This document shows, piece after piece, positions 26,278 through 34,681 of a stretch of 64,000 bases of DNA. Origin of the DNA: Sphaerisporangium perillae (lineage in GTDB: Bacteria; Actinomycetota; Actinomycetes; Streptosporangiales; Streptosporangiaceae); contig NZ_JALLPO010000021.1 in NCBI RefSeq assembly GCF_023276435.1, positions 103,486 through 167,485 of the forward strand. The letters run 5' to 3'. Both the position numbers and the translations under genes were made by a program. Numbering within the stretch: the first letter of the stretch is position 1; each line of letters starts with the position of its first letter. A model generated the notes under the pieces. The model searched no databases. It was not told the DNA's origin and saw only the letters and a list, made by a program, of their open reading frames with translations.

Positions 26278-27087
26278 ATGCACGACGATGACGAACCTGT
26301 GGGCCGTGTGCTGGGCAGGCGGCAGGCATTGGCCCTGCTCGGTGTCGCCGGGGCGGCTCTGACGGTGGCCGGCTCGGGTGTGGCTATGGCGGCCACGACC
26401 ACCTCGTCGTCTTCCAGCGGCGGCCCCACGGTCAACTGCATCGCGAAACCGGAGCAGACCGAGGGCCCGTACTTCGTCGACGAAAAGCTCAACCGCTCCG
26501 ACATCCGCACTGACCCATCCGACGGCTCAGTGGTCAAAGGCGCCGTGTTCGTACTGAATCTGGGCGTGCTCCAGATCAACTCCGGAGGATGCACGCCACT
26601 CAAGGATGCGATCGTCGACATCTGGACCTGCGACGCCTTCGGCGTCTACTCCGATGTGGCAGCGGCAGGCACCGTCGGCAAGAAGTTCCTCCGCGGCTAC
26701 CAAACAACTGATCGAGCTGGAAAGGTCAGATTCGTGACCATCCTGCCTGGCTGGTACTCGGGCAGGACCATCCACATTCACATCAAGATCCGCACCACCG
26801 GGACCGACGGCAACCCGTACGAGTTCACTTCGCAGTTGTACTTTACCGAGCAGTTCACGGCCGAATACCTGGCCCTCGACCCGTATGCGAGCAAGGGCAC
26901 ACCAGACACCACCAACGCGACCGATAGATTTTATGCGGGCGGAGGTGACCAGATGTTGCTCGCTCCCAGGAAGGCACGGTCGGGCTACACGGCCGATTTC
27001 GCCATCGGGTTGGACCTGTCCGACACTGAGACCGGTGACGATGATTCGTTCGGGGGCGGCCAACCGCCAGGACCTCCAGCGGCCTGA
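26278..27087 (+). CDS. Exported intradiol ring-cleavage dioxygenase-like protein
   Basis: A 269-residue protein with a Tat-like signal (GRRQALALLGVAGAALTVAG then AMA) followed by a Ser/Thr linker and the catechol/protocatechuate dioxygenase fold. Candidate Fe(III) ligands are a Tyr in DAFGVYSD, a Tyr in LPGWYSGRT and two His in TIHIHIKI. GPYFVDE is the conserved family entry motif. Extracytoplasmic members are poorly characterised and may attack aromatic polymers or quinols. ATG 26278 follows GTGAGGAG at 5 nt. It is followed by a 12-bp terminator. Confidence 0.88.
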   Translation: MHDDDEPVGRVLGRRQALALLGVAGAALTVAGSGVAMAATTTSSSSSGGPTVNCIAKPEQTEGPYFVDEKLNRSDIRTDPSDGSVVKGAVFVLNLGVLQINSGGCTPLKDAIVDIWTCDAFGVYSDVAAAGTVGKKFLRGYQTTDRAGKVRFVTILPGWYSGRTIHIHIKIRTTGTDGNPYEFTSQLYFTEQFTAEYLALDPYASKGTPDTTNATDRFYAGGGDQMLLAPRKARSGYTADFAIGLDLSDTETGDDDSFGGGQPPGPPAA

Positions 27088-27256
27088 CCACTCCCGGGCC
27101 TTTGAGCCAGTATCTCCGCATGACGAACCGTCGGCGGTACATCCGCCGCCGGGTCACCTCTTACACCCAGCCCGGATACCAGGCTGAGGTCCTACGGTGT
27201 CCGCTGGACACGCAGCCAAGGTGGTAACGAGGGGTCTGCCGGTAGTTCGGGACGAA

Positions 27257-27288
27257 GAGGGCGTTGCCAACGCCTCGGCAACGCCCTC
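27257..27288 (+). terminator. 12-bp hairpin terminator
   Basis: GAGGGCGTTGCC (27257-27268) pairs perfectly with 27277-27288 around an 8-nt loop. The remaining gap 27088-27435 has no gene. Confidence 0.8.
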
Positions 27289-27435
27289 ACGTCGGTGTTC
27301 TGCCCTGAATCTGCCGCCGGCTAGACGCAACGCTTCCGCCTCATAGCACCGGCGTCTAATCCTGGAGCCGCCACACTTCTCTGAGGGTTCCCGAGGGCAA
27401 GTCACGTCAGGGACATGTGCGCTCGGTCTCGAGTC

Positions 27436-27879
27436 CTATGCGAACGGCCAGCCGTAGCGTCGGTGCAGGACCGCGGCTACACGGGCGAACCTGGCCCGGT
27501 CAAGGAGGGAGCCCTCACGGCGGATGTCGTCCTCGTCGAGTTCGAAAACCCGGTCCAGCCGCAGGTAGGAGACCCGGCCCTCGCGATCCCAGGTGCCGGA
27601 GCCGAGCTCCAGCCAGTCATCCTGGTAATCCTGGCCGGGGTCGCGGCTGGACAGCAGCATGCCCAACAGCCGGCGCCCATGGCGGCCGACGAGCAGCAGG
27701 GGCCTGTCCTTGCCGCGAGTGGCGTCCTCCTCGTACGGCACCCAGGCCCATACGATCTCGCCGGGATCGGCCAGGCCGTCCAAGTCCGGGGAGTATTCCA
27801 GGGCCGCCGCCCCCTCGATGTCGTACACCTGCCGTACCACGCCGCGAACGGGGCGCGGATCCTCGCCGAGATCACGCAT
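27436..27879 (-). CDS. PemK/MazF-like toxin-fold protein
   Basis: A 147-residue protein with the MazF/PemK beta-barrel entry DPGEIVWAWVPYEEDATRGK followed by DRPLLLVGR and a C-terminal LDRVFELDEDDIRREG. PemK-like toxins are mRNA interferases. No antitoxin gene is adjacent on either side, and members of this longer group are widespread in actinomycete chromosomes, so toxicity is not certain. TAGGCT is exactly 6 nt before ATG 27879, indicating a leaderless transcript. Confidence 0.75.
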   Translation of the reverse strand: MRDLGEDPRPVRGVVRQVYDIEGAAALEYSPDLDGLADPGEIVWAWVPYEEDATRGKDRPLLLVGRHGRRLLGMLLSSRDPGQDYQDDWLELGSGTWDREGRVSYLRLDRVFELDEDDIRREGSLLDRARFARVAAVLHRRYGWPFA

Positions 27880-28197
27880 GCTTGCAGCCTAACGCCACGC
27901 CTCGCCAATGTTTCGGCCTCCGGCTCCAGCGCCCCCGCTCCGTCAGGGCCGGCCGAGGCCGGCGATGCCTACGCGGGTCTTGCTGGTGAGCTACGCATAC
28001 AGCAACGCCCCCGCACAGTCCCGACCCTGGCCTGTCATCACCACACGCTAACGGCTACCCGGCGGCGCCGGCCTGGTACGAAAAGCTGTTCGGCTCCCTG
28101 GAAAGGCGGTAGCCGAGGGCGATCGCCTGCGCACGCGCCGACTCGGTCAGCCGGCGGCCCCTGGGATTCCAGAGGCCGCTCTGGGATGCCGCCCGGT
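27880..28197. other. Gap without recognisable gene
   Basis: 318 bp between the 5' end of the PemK-like gene and the 3' end of the nucleotidase. Only the TAGGCT promoter element (27886-27891, minus strand) is recognised; no gene is supported. Confidence 0.6.
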
Positions 28198-29988
28198 TCA
28201 GAAGACCGCTACACCGTTGCGGACCAGCTTCCAGTTCTCCACGTGGAAGCTGGAGGGGTCGATGGTCTTGGCTGCGGAGGCGTACGCGACGATCGCCTCC
28301 CGGATCGCGACCTGGGCGTTGTAGACGACCGGGGCGGTGGCGATGCCCGGGAAGCCGCCGCCGCCGGACTGGCGGTAGTTGTTGACCGCGACCACGAACT
28401 GCTGGTCGTCGGTGACCGCCGTGCCGTTGTAGGCGAGGTTGAGGATCCGTGAGCCCACGGCCTGCGCGATGTCGATGTCGTAGGTGACGCCGGAGAGCTG
28501 GTCGTAGTTGTAGTCGGGACGGTTGTTGGCGTTGGTCCACGATTGCGGATTGACCGGGGCGTCCGCGGCGATCTGCTTGAAGTACTGTGCGGTGTACTCC
28601 AGGTACGCCTTGATCTGGGAGCCGGTCAGGATGCTGCCCAGTAGCGTGTTGTCGTAGATGTAGAGCCCGGCGATGTCCTTGATCGTGACCTGACCGGCCG
28701 GGAAGGTGGCGGCGCGGCTGAACGGCGCGGCGATCGACAGCACCGGCAGGGACGCGTAGGCGGTGCCGGCGATGGCCTCCTTGACCCTCGCGGTCTGCAC
28801 CAGGTGGATGTAGTCGAGGATCGCGGTGTCCTTCCAGCAGGACTCCGCCGCGGACATCACCTCGGTGGAGGTGGCCACGTCCTGGTTGACGTACGCGACC
28901 ACCGTGTCGTGCTGCTTCTTGACCAGCGCGACGAGCTCCGGGTCGTCTTGCACCGTGTTGGTGTTCACCGTCGTGGCGGACTTGGCGGTGACCTTCCACC
29001 GGCCGCGGTCCAGGGTCAGCGTGAGGTCGAAGACCGACAGTCTCTGGCCCCAGCACTTCGGCTCGCTCATCACCACGGTCTGGCCGGTGATCTCGTTAGT
29101 GACGAACCGCTGGGGGACGTCGACGTGCGAGTGGCCGAAGAGGATGGCGTCGATCCCGGGGACCTGCTGGGCCACCATGGCCGAGGCGTTCTCCACCGGG
29201 ATGTCGCCGGTATAGGACGACATGCCGTTGTCACCGGCGTGCGCGCTGACGACTACGACATCGGCGCCTTGGGCACGGATGGCCGGAACCCACCTCTTGG
29301 CGGTCTCGACCAGGTCCAGGAACTCCAGCTTGCCGGAGACATTGCCCTTGTCCCAGATGGCGACGCCCGGGTTGGTCAGGCCCAGCAGACCGACCTTGAT
29401 CGGCGGATAGCCCGGAACGTACATCTTCTTGATGATGTACGGGCGGTACGCCGGTCGGTCGGTGCCCGCGTGCACGGCGTTGGCGCCCAGCACGGCCGCG
29501 TTCATCTGACCGATCCACTTGTCCAGCATCGAGAGACCGTAGTTGAACTCGTGGTTGCCCAGTGCCACGGCGTCGTAGCCGATGGCGTTCATCTGCAGCG
29601 CTATCGGGTGGATCTGGCCGGTCGTCGTGATCGGCTCCACGGTGGCGTAGTAGAACGCCAGCGGGGTGCCCTGAATGGTGTCTCCCGCGTCGAACAGCAG
29701 AGTGCGCTCCCGCCCGCGGTCGGCGCGGATCTGCTTCACCACGCTCGACACCCGCGCCAGGCCGACCACGTTCCCGGCACTGTCGCTGTACTGGGCGTCC
29801 TTGTAGTAATCCCAGTTGACTGCGTTGCTGTGGATGTCGGAGGTGCCCATGATCGTGATGGTCACCGACCGGTCACCGTTGGCGGTCGTCGCCGCCTCAG
29901 CCGAGCGGGGCCAGCCCGCGAGAGCGAGCGCACTCGTGGCGGTCAGCCCGCCGAGCACCTGCCTACGGCTAACGCCTGGACTCTCCAT
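28198..29988 (-). CDS. Tat-exported 5'-nucleotidase/2',3'-cyclic phosphodiesterase
   Basis: A 596-residue extracytoplasmic enzyme. A Tat signal (SRRQVLGGLTATSALALAG) starts at residue 7. The metallophosphatase domain carries SDIHSN, DAGDTIQGT, LGNHEFNYG, SAHAGD and FGHSHVD. The C-terminal 5'-nucleotidase domain has YDNTLLGSIL and the nucleotide-binding NYRQSGGGGFP. It probably hydrolyses extracellular nucleotides for phosphate and nucleoside salvage. ATG 29988 places the RR close to the N-terminus; ATG 30057 would add 23 residues and cannot be excluded. Confidence 0.9.
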   Translation of the reverse strand: MESPGVSRRQVLGGLTATSALALAGWPRSAEAATTANGDRSVTITIMGTSDIHSNAVNWDYYKDAQYSDSAGNVVGLARVSSVVKQIRADRGRERTLLFDAGDTIQGTPLAFYYATVEPITTTGQIHPIALQMNAIGYDAVALGNHEFNYGLSMLDKWIGQMNAAVLGANAVHAGTDRPAYRPYIIKKMYVPGYPPIKVGLLGLTNPGVAIWDKGNVSGKLEFLDLVETAKRWVPAIRAQGADVVVVSAHAGDNGMSSYTGDIPVENASAMVAQQVPGIDAILFGHSHVDVPQRFVTNEITGQTVVMSEPKCWGQRLSVFDLTLTLDRGRWKVTAKSATTVNTNTVQDDPELVALVKKQHDTVVAYVNQDVATSTEVMSAAESCWKDTAILDYIHLVQTARVKEAIAGTAYASLPVLSIAAPFSRAATFPAGQVTIKDIAGLYIYDNTLLGSILTGSQIKAYLEYTAQYFKQIAADAPVNPQSWTNANNRPDYNYDQLSGVTYDIDIAQAVGSRILNLAYNGTAVTDDQQFVVAVNNYRQSGGGGFPGIATAPVVYNAQVAIREAIVAYASAAKTIDPSSFHVENWKLVRNGVAVF

Positions 29989-30344
29989 GGCCTCATCCGA
30001 AACACGGCAGGAACACCACCGAGGGGCTGGGCCTGACCGGCTCCCTGGATTCTCCATGAAAACGCCTTTCTTACCGGGGGTTACGGCCTGCCACAATAGG
30101 GGCTCGACGCCCGATTTGTACCGGTGAGACCCTCCCATTCCGGCACCCAATCGTTGGCACTCCCCAATCTTGCGACCGCGCGCCCACAACGGGATCCCCG
30201 GCGACGACGACGTATATCCGTAAGGGGGCACCCAGCGGTCTGCACACCGGCCGGTTCCCGTTGGCCAACGACCACGGTCCGCGTTGGGTCCACACTCGGC
30301 AGTTCGGGGCGGTACTGCACCCGCCTGCGCGTCCACTTCGGTGG
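29989..30344. other. Gap without recognisable gene
   Basis: 356 bp upstream of the nucleotidase. It contains the alternative nucleotidase start (30057, with AAAGG upstream) but no other gene, clear promoter or repeat that I can support. Confidence 0.5.
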
Positions 30345-30575
30345 TCAACGGAGGGAATCGTCCCGACCGGTCTTGGTCCGGGGCTCTGCGTGCTCAGGTC
30401 GTCCGCGGAGGGCGAGGAAGGCCGCGAGGCCGGTGAGCGCACACGCCATCACGAACAGGCTCATGCTTCGGCTGTCCTTGGGGCTGGCGCTCACGATGAG
30501 GGATGCGGCGGTGCCGCCACTCATCTGAAGGGCGCCGAGCAGACCGGAGGCCGCAAGGCCTGCGATCATCCCCGC
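30345..30575 (-). pseudogene. C-terminal remnant of an MFS (Bcr/CflA-like) transporter
   Basis: About 75 residues on the minus strand read PAGMIAGLAASGLLGALQMS, a second hydrophobic helix SLFVMACALTGLAAFLALRG and a basic tail to a stop. These are the last two TM helices of a drug-efflux MFS protein (AGxASGLLGxLQ motif). The rest of the ~400-residue protein is missing; the fragment abuts the end of the peroxiredoxin gene. Confidence 0.7.
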
Positions 30576-30579
30576 GGGG

Positions 30580-31056
30580 TCACGTCTTGCTACGCGAGCG
30601 CAACAGTTCCAGGGCCCGGTCGGCGTGCACATTCAGGCCGGTCTCGCTGTGGATGACTTCGAGGAGGCGACGGTCGACGTCGATGACGAAGGTCATCCGG
30701 CGCGTGAGGAACGGTCCCACCGCGAAGTTGCGGCGGGCGCCGAGCTTGCGTGCGACGGTGCCGTCCGGGTCCGACAGCAGAGGGAAGCCCAGCTGAAAGG
30801 TCTCAGCGAACCGCTTCTGCCGGGCGACGGCGTCGCGGCTGATCCCGACCGGGCTCGCGCCCACTGCGGCGAAGTCGGCTGCCAGGTCGCGGAAATGGCA
30901 AGTCTCCGCCGTGCAACCCGATGTCATGGCCGCGGGGTAAAAGAACAGCACCACCGGCCCCTTGACCAGGAGATCGCTGAGCCGCCGGACCGTACCGGTC
31001 TCGTCGGGGAGCTCGAACTCCTCCACCATGTCTCCGACCGCTGGACCTGCACTCAT
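30580..31056 (-). CDS. BCP/PrxQ-type peroxiredoxin
   Basis: A 158-residue thiol peroxidase. The peroxidatic and resolving cysteines are five residues apart in SGCTAETCHFRD, the atypical 2-Cys PrxQ arrangement, preceded by VVLFFYPAAMT. The conserved Arg follows in the C-terminal half (FLTRRMTFVID). It reduces peroxides using thioredoxin-type donors. ATG 31056 follows GGGAGA at 7 nt. Confidence 0.9.
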   Translation of the reverse strand: MSAGPAVGDMVEEFELPDETGTVRRLSDLLVKGPVVLFFYPAAMTSGCTAETCHFRDLAADFAAVGASPVGISRDAVARQKRFAETFQLGFPLLSDPDGTVARKLGARRNFAVGPFLTRRMTFVIDVDRRLLEVIHSETGLNVHADRALELLRSRSKT

Positions 31057-31454
31057 CACATATCTCCCTGCGCCACCGAAAAGTCTCACCTGCCCGGTGC
31101 TTAGCGACCGGGGGCGGAAGGTTGGTATTCCGGCCTCCATTCTGGAAGGAGTCGTCGGCTGAGCGACAGCCCTCCGTCGATCTCTTCGTGGAAGAGCTGC
31201 CCCCTCGCACGGAAGCCAAGCTGGTCCAGTCCCGTTGCGCACCCTTATCGGGTGATCGACGATGAGGGCCATGCGCAGGCATGTGCTGGTGCGGCAGCGG
31301 GCCAGGGCTTCCGGGACCGGGGCGGGACAGGCGCGGAGTTGGCTCCTCGTCGCGGCCCTTGCTGAAACAGCACGGAAGTTCGGAAGCGTGCCGTCTTCCG
31401 GTGGTGGTCAGGGCAGCCGACCGCTCTCATGCACCACCGAGGCACCGGTGAACA
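31057..31454. other. Gap without recognisable gene
   Basis: 398 bp between the peroxiredoxin start and the 3' end of a small hypothetical gene. Short open frames occur on both strands but none has a start signal or a recognisable sequence. Confidence 0.5.
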
Positions 31455-31748
31455 TCACCGGCCGAAACGCAAACTAAGCCGTACGCCACAGCTGAACACG
31501 GTAAAGCTGGACTTCATAGATATCGAACGAAATTCGGGCTCTTCGGTGTTGTTCATGATCCTGGTATGCACCCGAACGGACCACGACAATCCTTTCTCTC
31601 CGAGATCGAACGACGAGTACTCATCCCACTCCTCTTGGAACCGTTGCACGATGGCCAGCATTCCTGAATCGATTCGCAGTGAGCCACTCCAGATCTCCTG
31701 CCACCGATCGAGCGGGTCCGGACTGCCATCCCACAGCTCGTATCGCAC
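31455..31748 (-). CDS. Small hypothetical protein
   Basis: A 97-residue soluble protein from GTG 31748, rich in Trp and acidic residues (YELWDGSPDP, RWQEIWSGSLRID, EEWDEYSSFDLGE). The composition is unlike a shadow frame and resembles small actinomycete hypothetical proteins. No domain is recognised. GGGAG lies 11 nt upstream of the start. The GC content of the 3' half is lower than its neighbours, suggesting recent acquisition. Confidence 0.5.
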   Translation of the reverse strand: MRYELWDGSPDPLDRWQEIWSGSLRIDSGMLAIVQRFQEEWDEYSSFDLGEKGLSWSVRVHTRIMNNTEEPEFRSISMKSSFTVFSCGVRLSLRFGR

Positions 31749-31937
31749 GAAGTGGTCGGCTCCCCGTCTGGCCTGACTGGTGATGACGAAGCCATTCGGA
31801 CCCGCCTGTATGCCCGGCCCGACGAGAGGAGGGCTGTCACCGGGACCCGGGTCACCTGTGGCCTGACCATCTGCGACCCCCGACCCCTTCCTCCGCGAGC
31901 ACAGCGCCTCGCGAACAGGCGAGACGGCACGCCCGCG

Positions 31938-32516
31938 TCAAGGCGAGGGGTGGAGGTGGGTGCGCTCTCCGTCGTGGTCGAGGATGCACAGGACTTCCGC
32001 CGGCCCGTCGTGGGCCTTCAGGGCGTGGGGGATCATGGTGGAGAACTCCGCCGCCTGGCCTGCCTCGACCAGGATGGTCCGCTCTCCCAGCAGCAGCACG
32101 ACGGTTCCCGACAGGACGGTGAACCAGTCCCTGCCGGGATGAACCCCCAGCTCATCGGCTCCGTTCCCGCGTGCCGGCTCGGTGATGCGCATCTTGGCCA
32201 CGGTCACGCCGTGCGGCCCGGGCTCCCCGCTCAGCAGCCAGACGGTCGTCCCCCGCACCTCGTCGCGGTGCGGCCTGATGACCACGTCCGCATCATCGGC
32301 GGACTCCACCAGCTGGTCGAGCGAGGTCCCGAGGGCCCGGGCGAGCGAGGTCAGCTGGTCGAGGCCGATCCGCCGGTGGCCCGTCTCGATACGGCTCAGG
32401 GTGGAGGGGCTCATGTAGCAGCGTTCAGCCAGGTCATCGAGCGACCAGCCCCGGGCCACACGCAGCCCCCTGATGCGCTGGCGAACGATGCTGTCCAAAT
32501 CACCTTCTTGCTTCAT
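31938..32516 (-). CDS. XRE-family regulator with cupin sensor domain
   Basis: A 192-residue regulator. The N-terminal HTH_3 is IRGLRVARGWSLDDLAERCY, MSPSTLSRIETG. The C-terminal cupin barrel (about 95-192) has HPGRDWFTVLSGTVVLLLGE and FSTMIPHALKAHDG. Such MerR/SutR-like XRE-cupin proteins usually repress a neighbouring gene and sense a small ligand. It is divergent from a methyltransferase, and a palindrome covers its own -10, which suggests autorepression plus control of the methyltransferase. TACACT is 7 nt before ATG 32516 (leaderless). Confidence 0.9.
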   Translation of the reverse strand: MKQEGDLDSIVRQRIRGLRVARGWSLDDLAERCYMSPSTLSRIETGHRRIGLDQLTSLARALGTSLDQLVESADDADVVIRPHRDEVRGTTVWLLSGEPGPHGVTVAKMRITEPARGNGADELGVHPGRDWFTVLSGTVVLLLGERTILVEAGQAAEFSTMIPHALKAHDGPAEVLCILDHDGERTHLHPSP

Positions 32517-32523
32517 ACGCAAG

Positions 32524-32557
32524 AGTGTATGCCGTACACGCAAGGCGGCATTACGGT
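32524..32557. promoter_or_regulatory. Divergent leaderless promoters with operator palindrome
   Basis: The minus-strand -10 TACACT (32529-32524) serves the XRE-cupin gene, and the plus-strand -10 TACGGT (32552-32557) lies 6 nt before the methyltransferase ATG. A perfect inverted repeat GTGTA-N5-TACAC (32525-32539) overlaps the first -10 and lies at about the -35 distance from the second, so one bound regulator could block both. Confidence 0.65.
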
Positions 32558-32563
32558 CGAAGC

Positions 32564-33409
32564 ATGACGAACCAGCACTCCCATCACCACCAGCACCATT
32601 CGGCAACCGGGGCCGGCGATGACGCCATGGCCGAGATCCTGGACCTCGATGCCGAGGTACTGCACACGTACTTGTCCGACGTGACCGCGTGGCTCGAAGA
32701 GCTGGCCGGCGATCAGCCCCCGCGCTGGATCCTCGACCTGGGCAGTGGAACCGGTACCGGCACATTCGCCCTGCTGGAGCGCTTCGGGGAGGCGAACGTG
32801 ACCGTCCTGGACATCTCCCCGCAGATGCTGCACCACCTCAGGAACAAAGCCTGTGCTCTCGGCGTGGACGAGAGGGTCCACGCCGTTCAGGCGGACCTGG
32901 ACGCGGCGTGGCCGGCCCTCGACACCGTCGACCTGGTGTGGGCGGCCTTGTCCCTGCACCACATGGCAGACCCCGATCACATCCTGGCCGAGGTCTTCAA
33001 CGTGCTGCGTCCCGGCGGGCTCGTGGCCATAAGCGAGATGGACTTCTTCCCGCGGTTTCTGCCCGACGAGGTCGGCCTGGGCCGTCCCGGACTCGAAGCC
33101 CGCATCCATGCCGCCCTCAACGGGGGGCCGGCCTATGACGTGAGCGCGCATCTGTCCCGGGCCGGCTTCACCCTCGAGGCGAAGCGGCCCTTCGTCATCG
33201 ATCTGCGGCGCCCGCTCCCGGCCGCCACCGGCCGCTACGCCCAGGTGTCCCTGCGAGGTCTGCGCGGCCGCCTCGACGGCCTGATGAACGCCGACGACCT
33301 GGCCACGCTCGACATCCTCATCGACAGCGACGGAAGCGACGGCGTCCTGCGGCGCGACGACCTCACCGTCCGCACCACGCGGACGCTCTGGGTGGCCAAG
33401 CGGCCGTAA
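32564..33409 (+). CDS. Class I SAM-dependent methyltransferase
   Basis: A 281-residue Rossmann methyltransferase. It has motif I (ILDLGSGTGTGTFAL), motif II (VTVLDISPQML), motif III (ADLDAAWP) and motif IV/V (LVWAALSLHHMADPD, LRPGGLVAISEMD). The N-terminus is His-rich (NQHSHHHQHH), which might bind metal. Substrate unknown; the ubiE/ArsM-like core is generic. Expression is probably controlled by the divergent XRE-cupin regulator. A hairpin terminator follows 3 bp after the stop. Confidence 0.88.
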   Translation: MTNQHSHHHQHHSATGAGDDAMAEILDLDAEVLHTYLSDVTAWLEELAGDQPPRWILDLGSGTGTGTFALLERFGEANVTVLDISPQMLHHLRNKACALGVDERVHAVQADLDAAWPALDTVDLVWAALSLHHMADPDHILAEVFNVLRPGGLVAISEMDFFPRFLPDEVGLGRPGLEARIHAALNGGPAYDVSAHLSRAGFTLEAKRPFVIDLRRPLPAATGRYAQVSLRGLRGRLDGLMNADDLATLDILIDSDGSDGVLRRDDLTVRTTRTLWVAKRP

Positions 33410-33411
33410 GA

Positions 33412-33431
33412 CCAGCGCCGCCTGGCGCTGG
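33412..33431. terminator. Hairpin terminator after methyltransferase
   Basis: 8-bp perfect stem CCAGCGCC/GGCGCTGG with a GCCT loop directly after the stop codon. Confidence 0.7.
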
Positions 33432-33528
33432 CCGATCGCCGGCCACATGCGCACCGACAAGCCCCTCCAAGTTGGGTTATCGCATGATCGGAAGGTCCAA
33501 ATCAGCTCGGATGATCTTGCAGTCGTGA

Positions 33529-33885
33529 TCACGACAGCGGGTGCAGTTCCTCCACCAGTTCGTAGAGGCGGCCGTCGGGGGCGCGGAAGTGTACGTAGCG
33601 ATGAATGTCCGTGGTCGCGACCTCGTCGGTGCCGTAGCCGGCGTCCCTTAGTTCTCGTGCGGCGGCTTCGACGTCGTCCACGAGGAAGCCGACTGTCCGC
33701 TCTGGTGGCTCCGCGCCGCCGGTGTCGGAGACCGCGAAGGTCGTGCCGTCGGGCAGGGCGAAGAAGTCCGCGTCGACGCCTTTGACCTGCAGGGGCTGCA
33801 GGCCGAGCACATCTCGGACGAAACCCGCCATGGCCGGCTGGTCCGCCGTCCGCGTTCCGACGAAGGTGATCCCCTTGATGTGCAT
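33529..33885 (-). CDS. VOC-family (glyoxalase/bleomycin-resistance fold) protein
   Basis: A 118-residue single VOC module with paired beta-alpha-beta-beta-beta units. MHIKGITFVGTRTADQPAMA and FVRDVLGL form the first half; TVGFLVDDVEAAARELRDAG and YVHFRAPDGRLYELVE form the second. Metal-ligand positions include the terminal Glu of YELVE. Function unknown: dioxygenase, isomerase or antibiotic binding are all possible. Confidence 0.85.
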   Translation of the reverse strand: MHIKGITFVGTRTADQPAMAGFVRDVLGLQPLQVKGVDADFFALPDGTTFAVSDTGGAEPPERTVGFLVDDVEAAARELRDAGYGTDEVATTDIHRYVHFRAPDGRLYELVEELHPLS

Positions 33886-33958
33886 GTTTCCGCCTTTCTG
33901 TCGTCGTCTAAGCGGTTAGATCGCTAAGACCGGTGGGGCTTCACTAAGATTCCGTGGC

Positions 33959-34681
33959 ATGTGGTGGAAGGTTAGGCTTCTGGTTGCCAGTGTGTGCGTA
34001 GTGGGTCTCATGGTCGTCCCAGCGGCCGCCGAGACGAGGAAGATGGCGGACGATCCGCCCAAGCCGTACTGCGCTCGCTACAAATGCATCGCCCTGACCT
34101 TCGACGACGGTCCATGGCCCTACACCCCCGAACTGCTCGACACGCTGAAGAAGCACAAGGCCAAGGCCACCTTCTTCCTCCTCGGCAGGAAGGTCGTGAG
34201 CCGCGCCGAGCTGACGCAGCGCATCGTGCAGGAGGGCCACGAGGTCGGCAACCACACCTGGAGCCACCCCGACCTGACCAAGCTGTCCGACGACGAGATC
34301 ATGGAGGAGATGACGTCGACCTCGGACGCCATCGAGCGGGTCATCGGCGAGAAGCCGGCGATGATGCGCCCGCCGAACGGCGCCACCGACGCCCGGGTCA
34401 CCCGGCTGATGGCCGAGCTCGCCCTGCCGCAGATCCTGTGGACCGGGTCCACTCTCGACTGGCAGGCCCGTGACGTCGCCGTCATCACCAAGCGGACGCT
34501 CAAGCTGGCCAAGCGCAACGGGGTCATCCTCCTGCACGACATCGTCCCGGAGACCGTCAAGGCGATGCCGGCCGTGCTCAAGACGCTGGAGAAGCAGGGC
34601 TACCACTTCGTGACGGTGACGACCTTGCTGCAGGGCCGGGAGCTCGAGGGCGGCGAGATCTACCCGGCACGCTCCAAGTAG
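33959..34681 (+). CDS. Secreted polysaccharide deacetylase (NodB/CE4)
   Basis: A 240-residue protein with a signal peptide (about 1-24, ending AAAE) and a NodB domain: TFDDGPWPY (catalytic Asp plus metal Asp), HTWSHP (metal His pair), MMRPPNGATD and the late LLHDI. It probably de-N-acetylates peptidoglycan or chitin oligomers. TAAGAT lies 8 nt before ATG 33959 and no SD is present. Its 3' end overlaps the convergent acyltransferase by 22 bp. Confidence 0.9.
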   Translation: MWWKVRLLVASVCVVGLMVVPAAAETRKMADDPPKPYCARYKCIALTFDDGPWPYTPELLDTLKKHKAKATFFLLGRKVVSRAELTQRIVQEGHEVGNHTWSHPDLTKLSDDEIMEEMTSTSDAIERVIGEKPAMMRPPNGATDARVTRLMAELALPQILWTGSTLDWQARDVAVITKRTLKLAKRNGVILLHDIVPETVKAMPAVLKTLEKQGYHFVTVTTLLQGRELEGGEIYPARSK

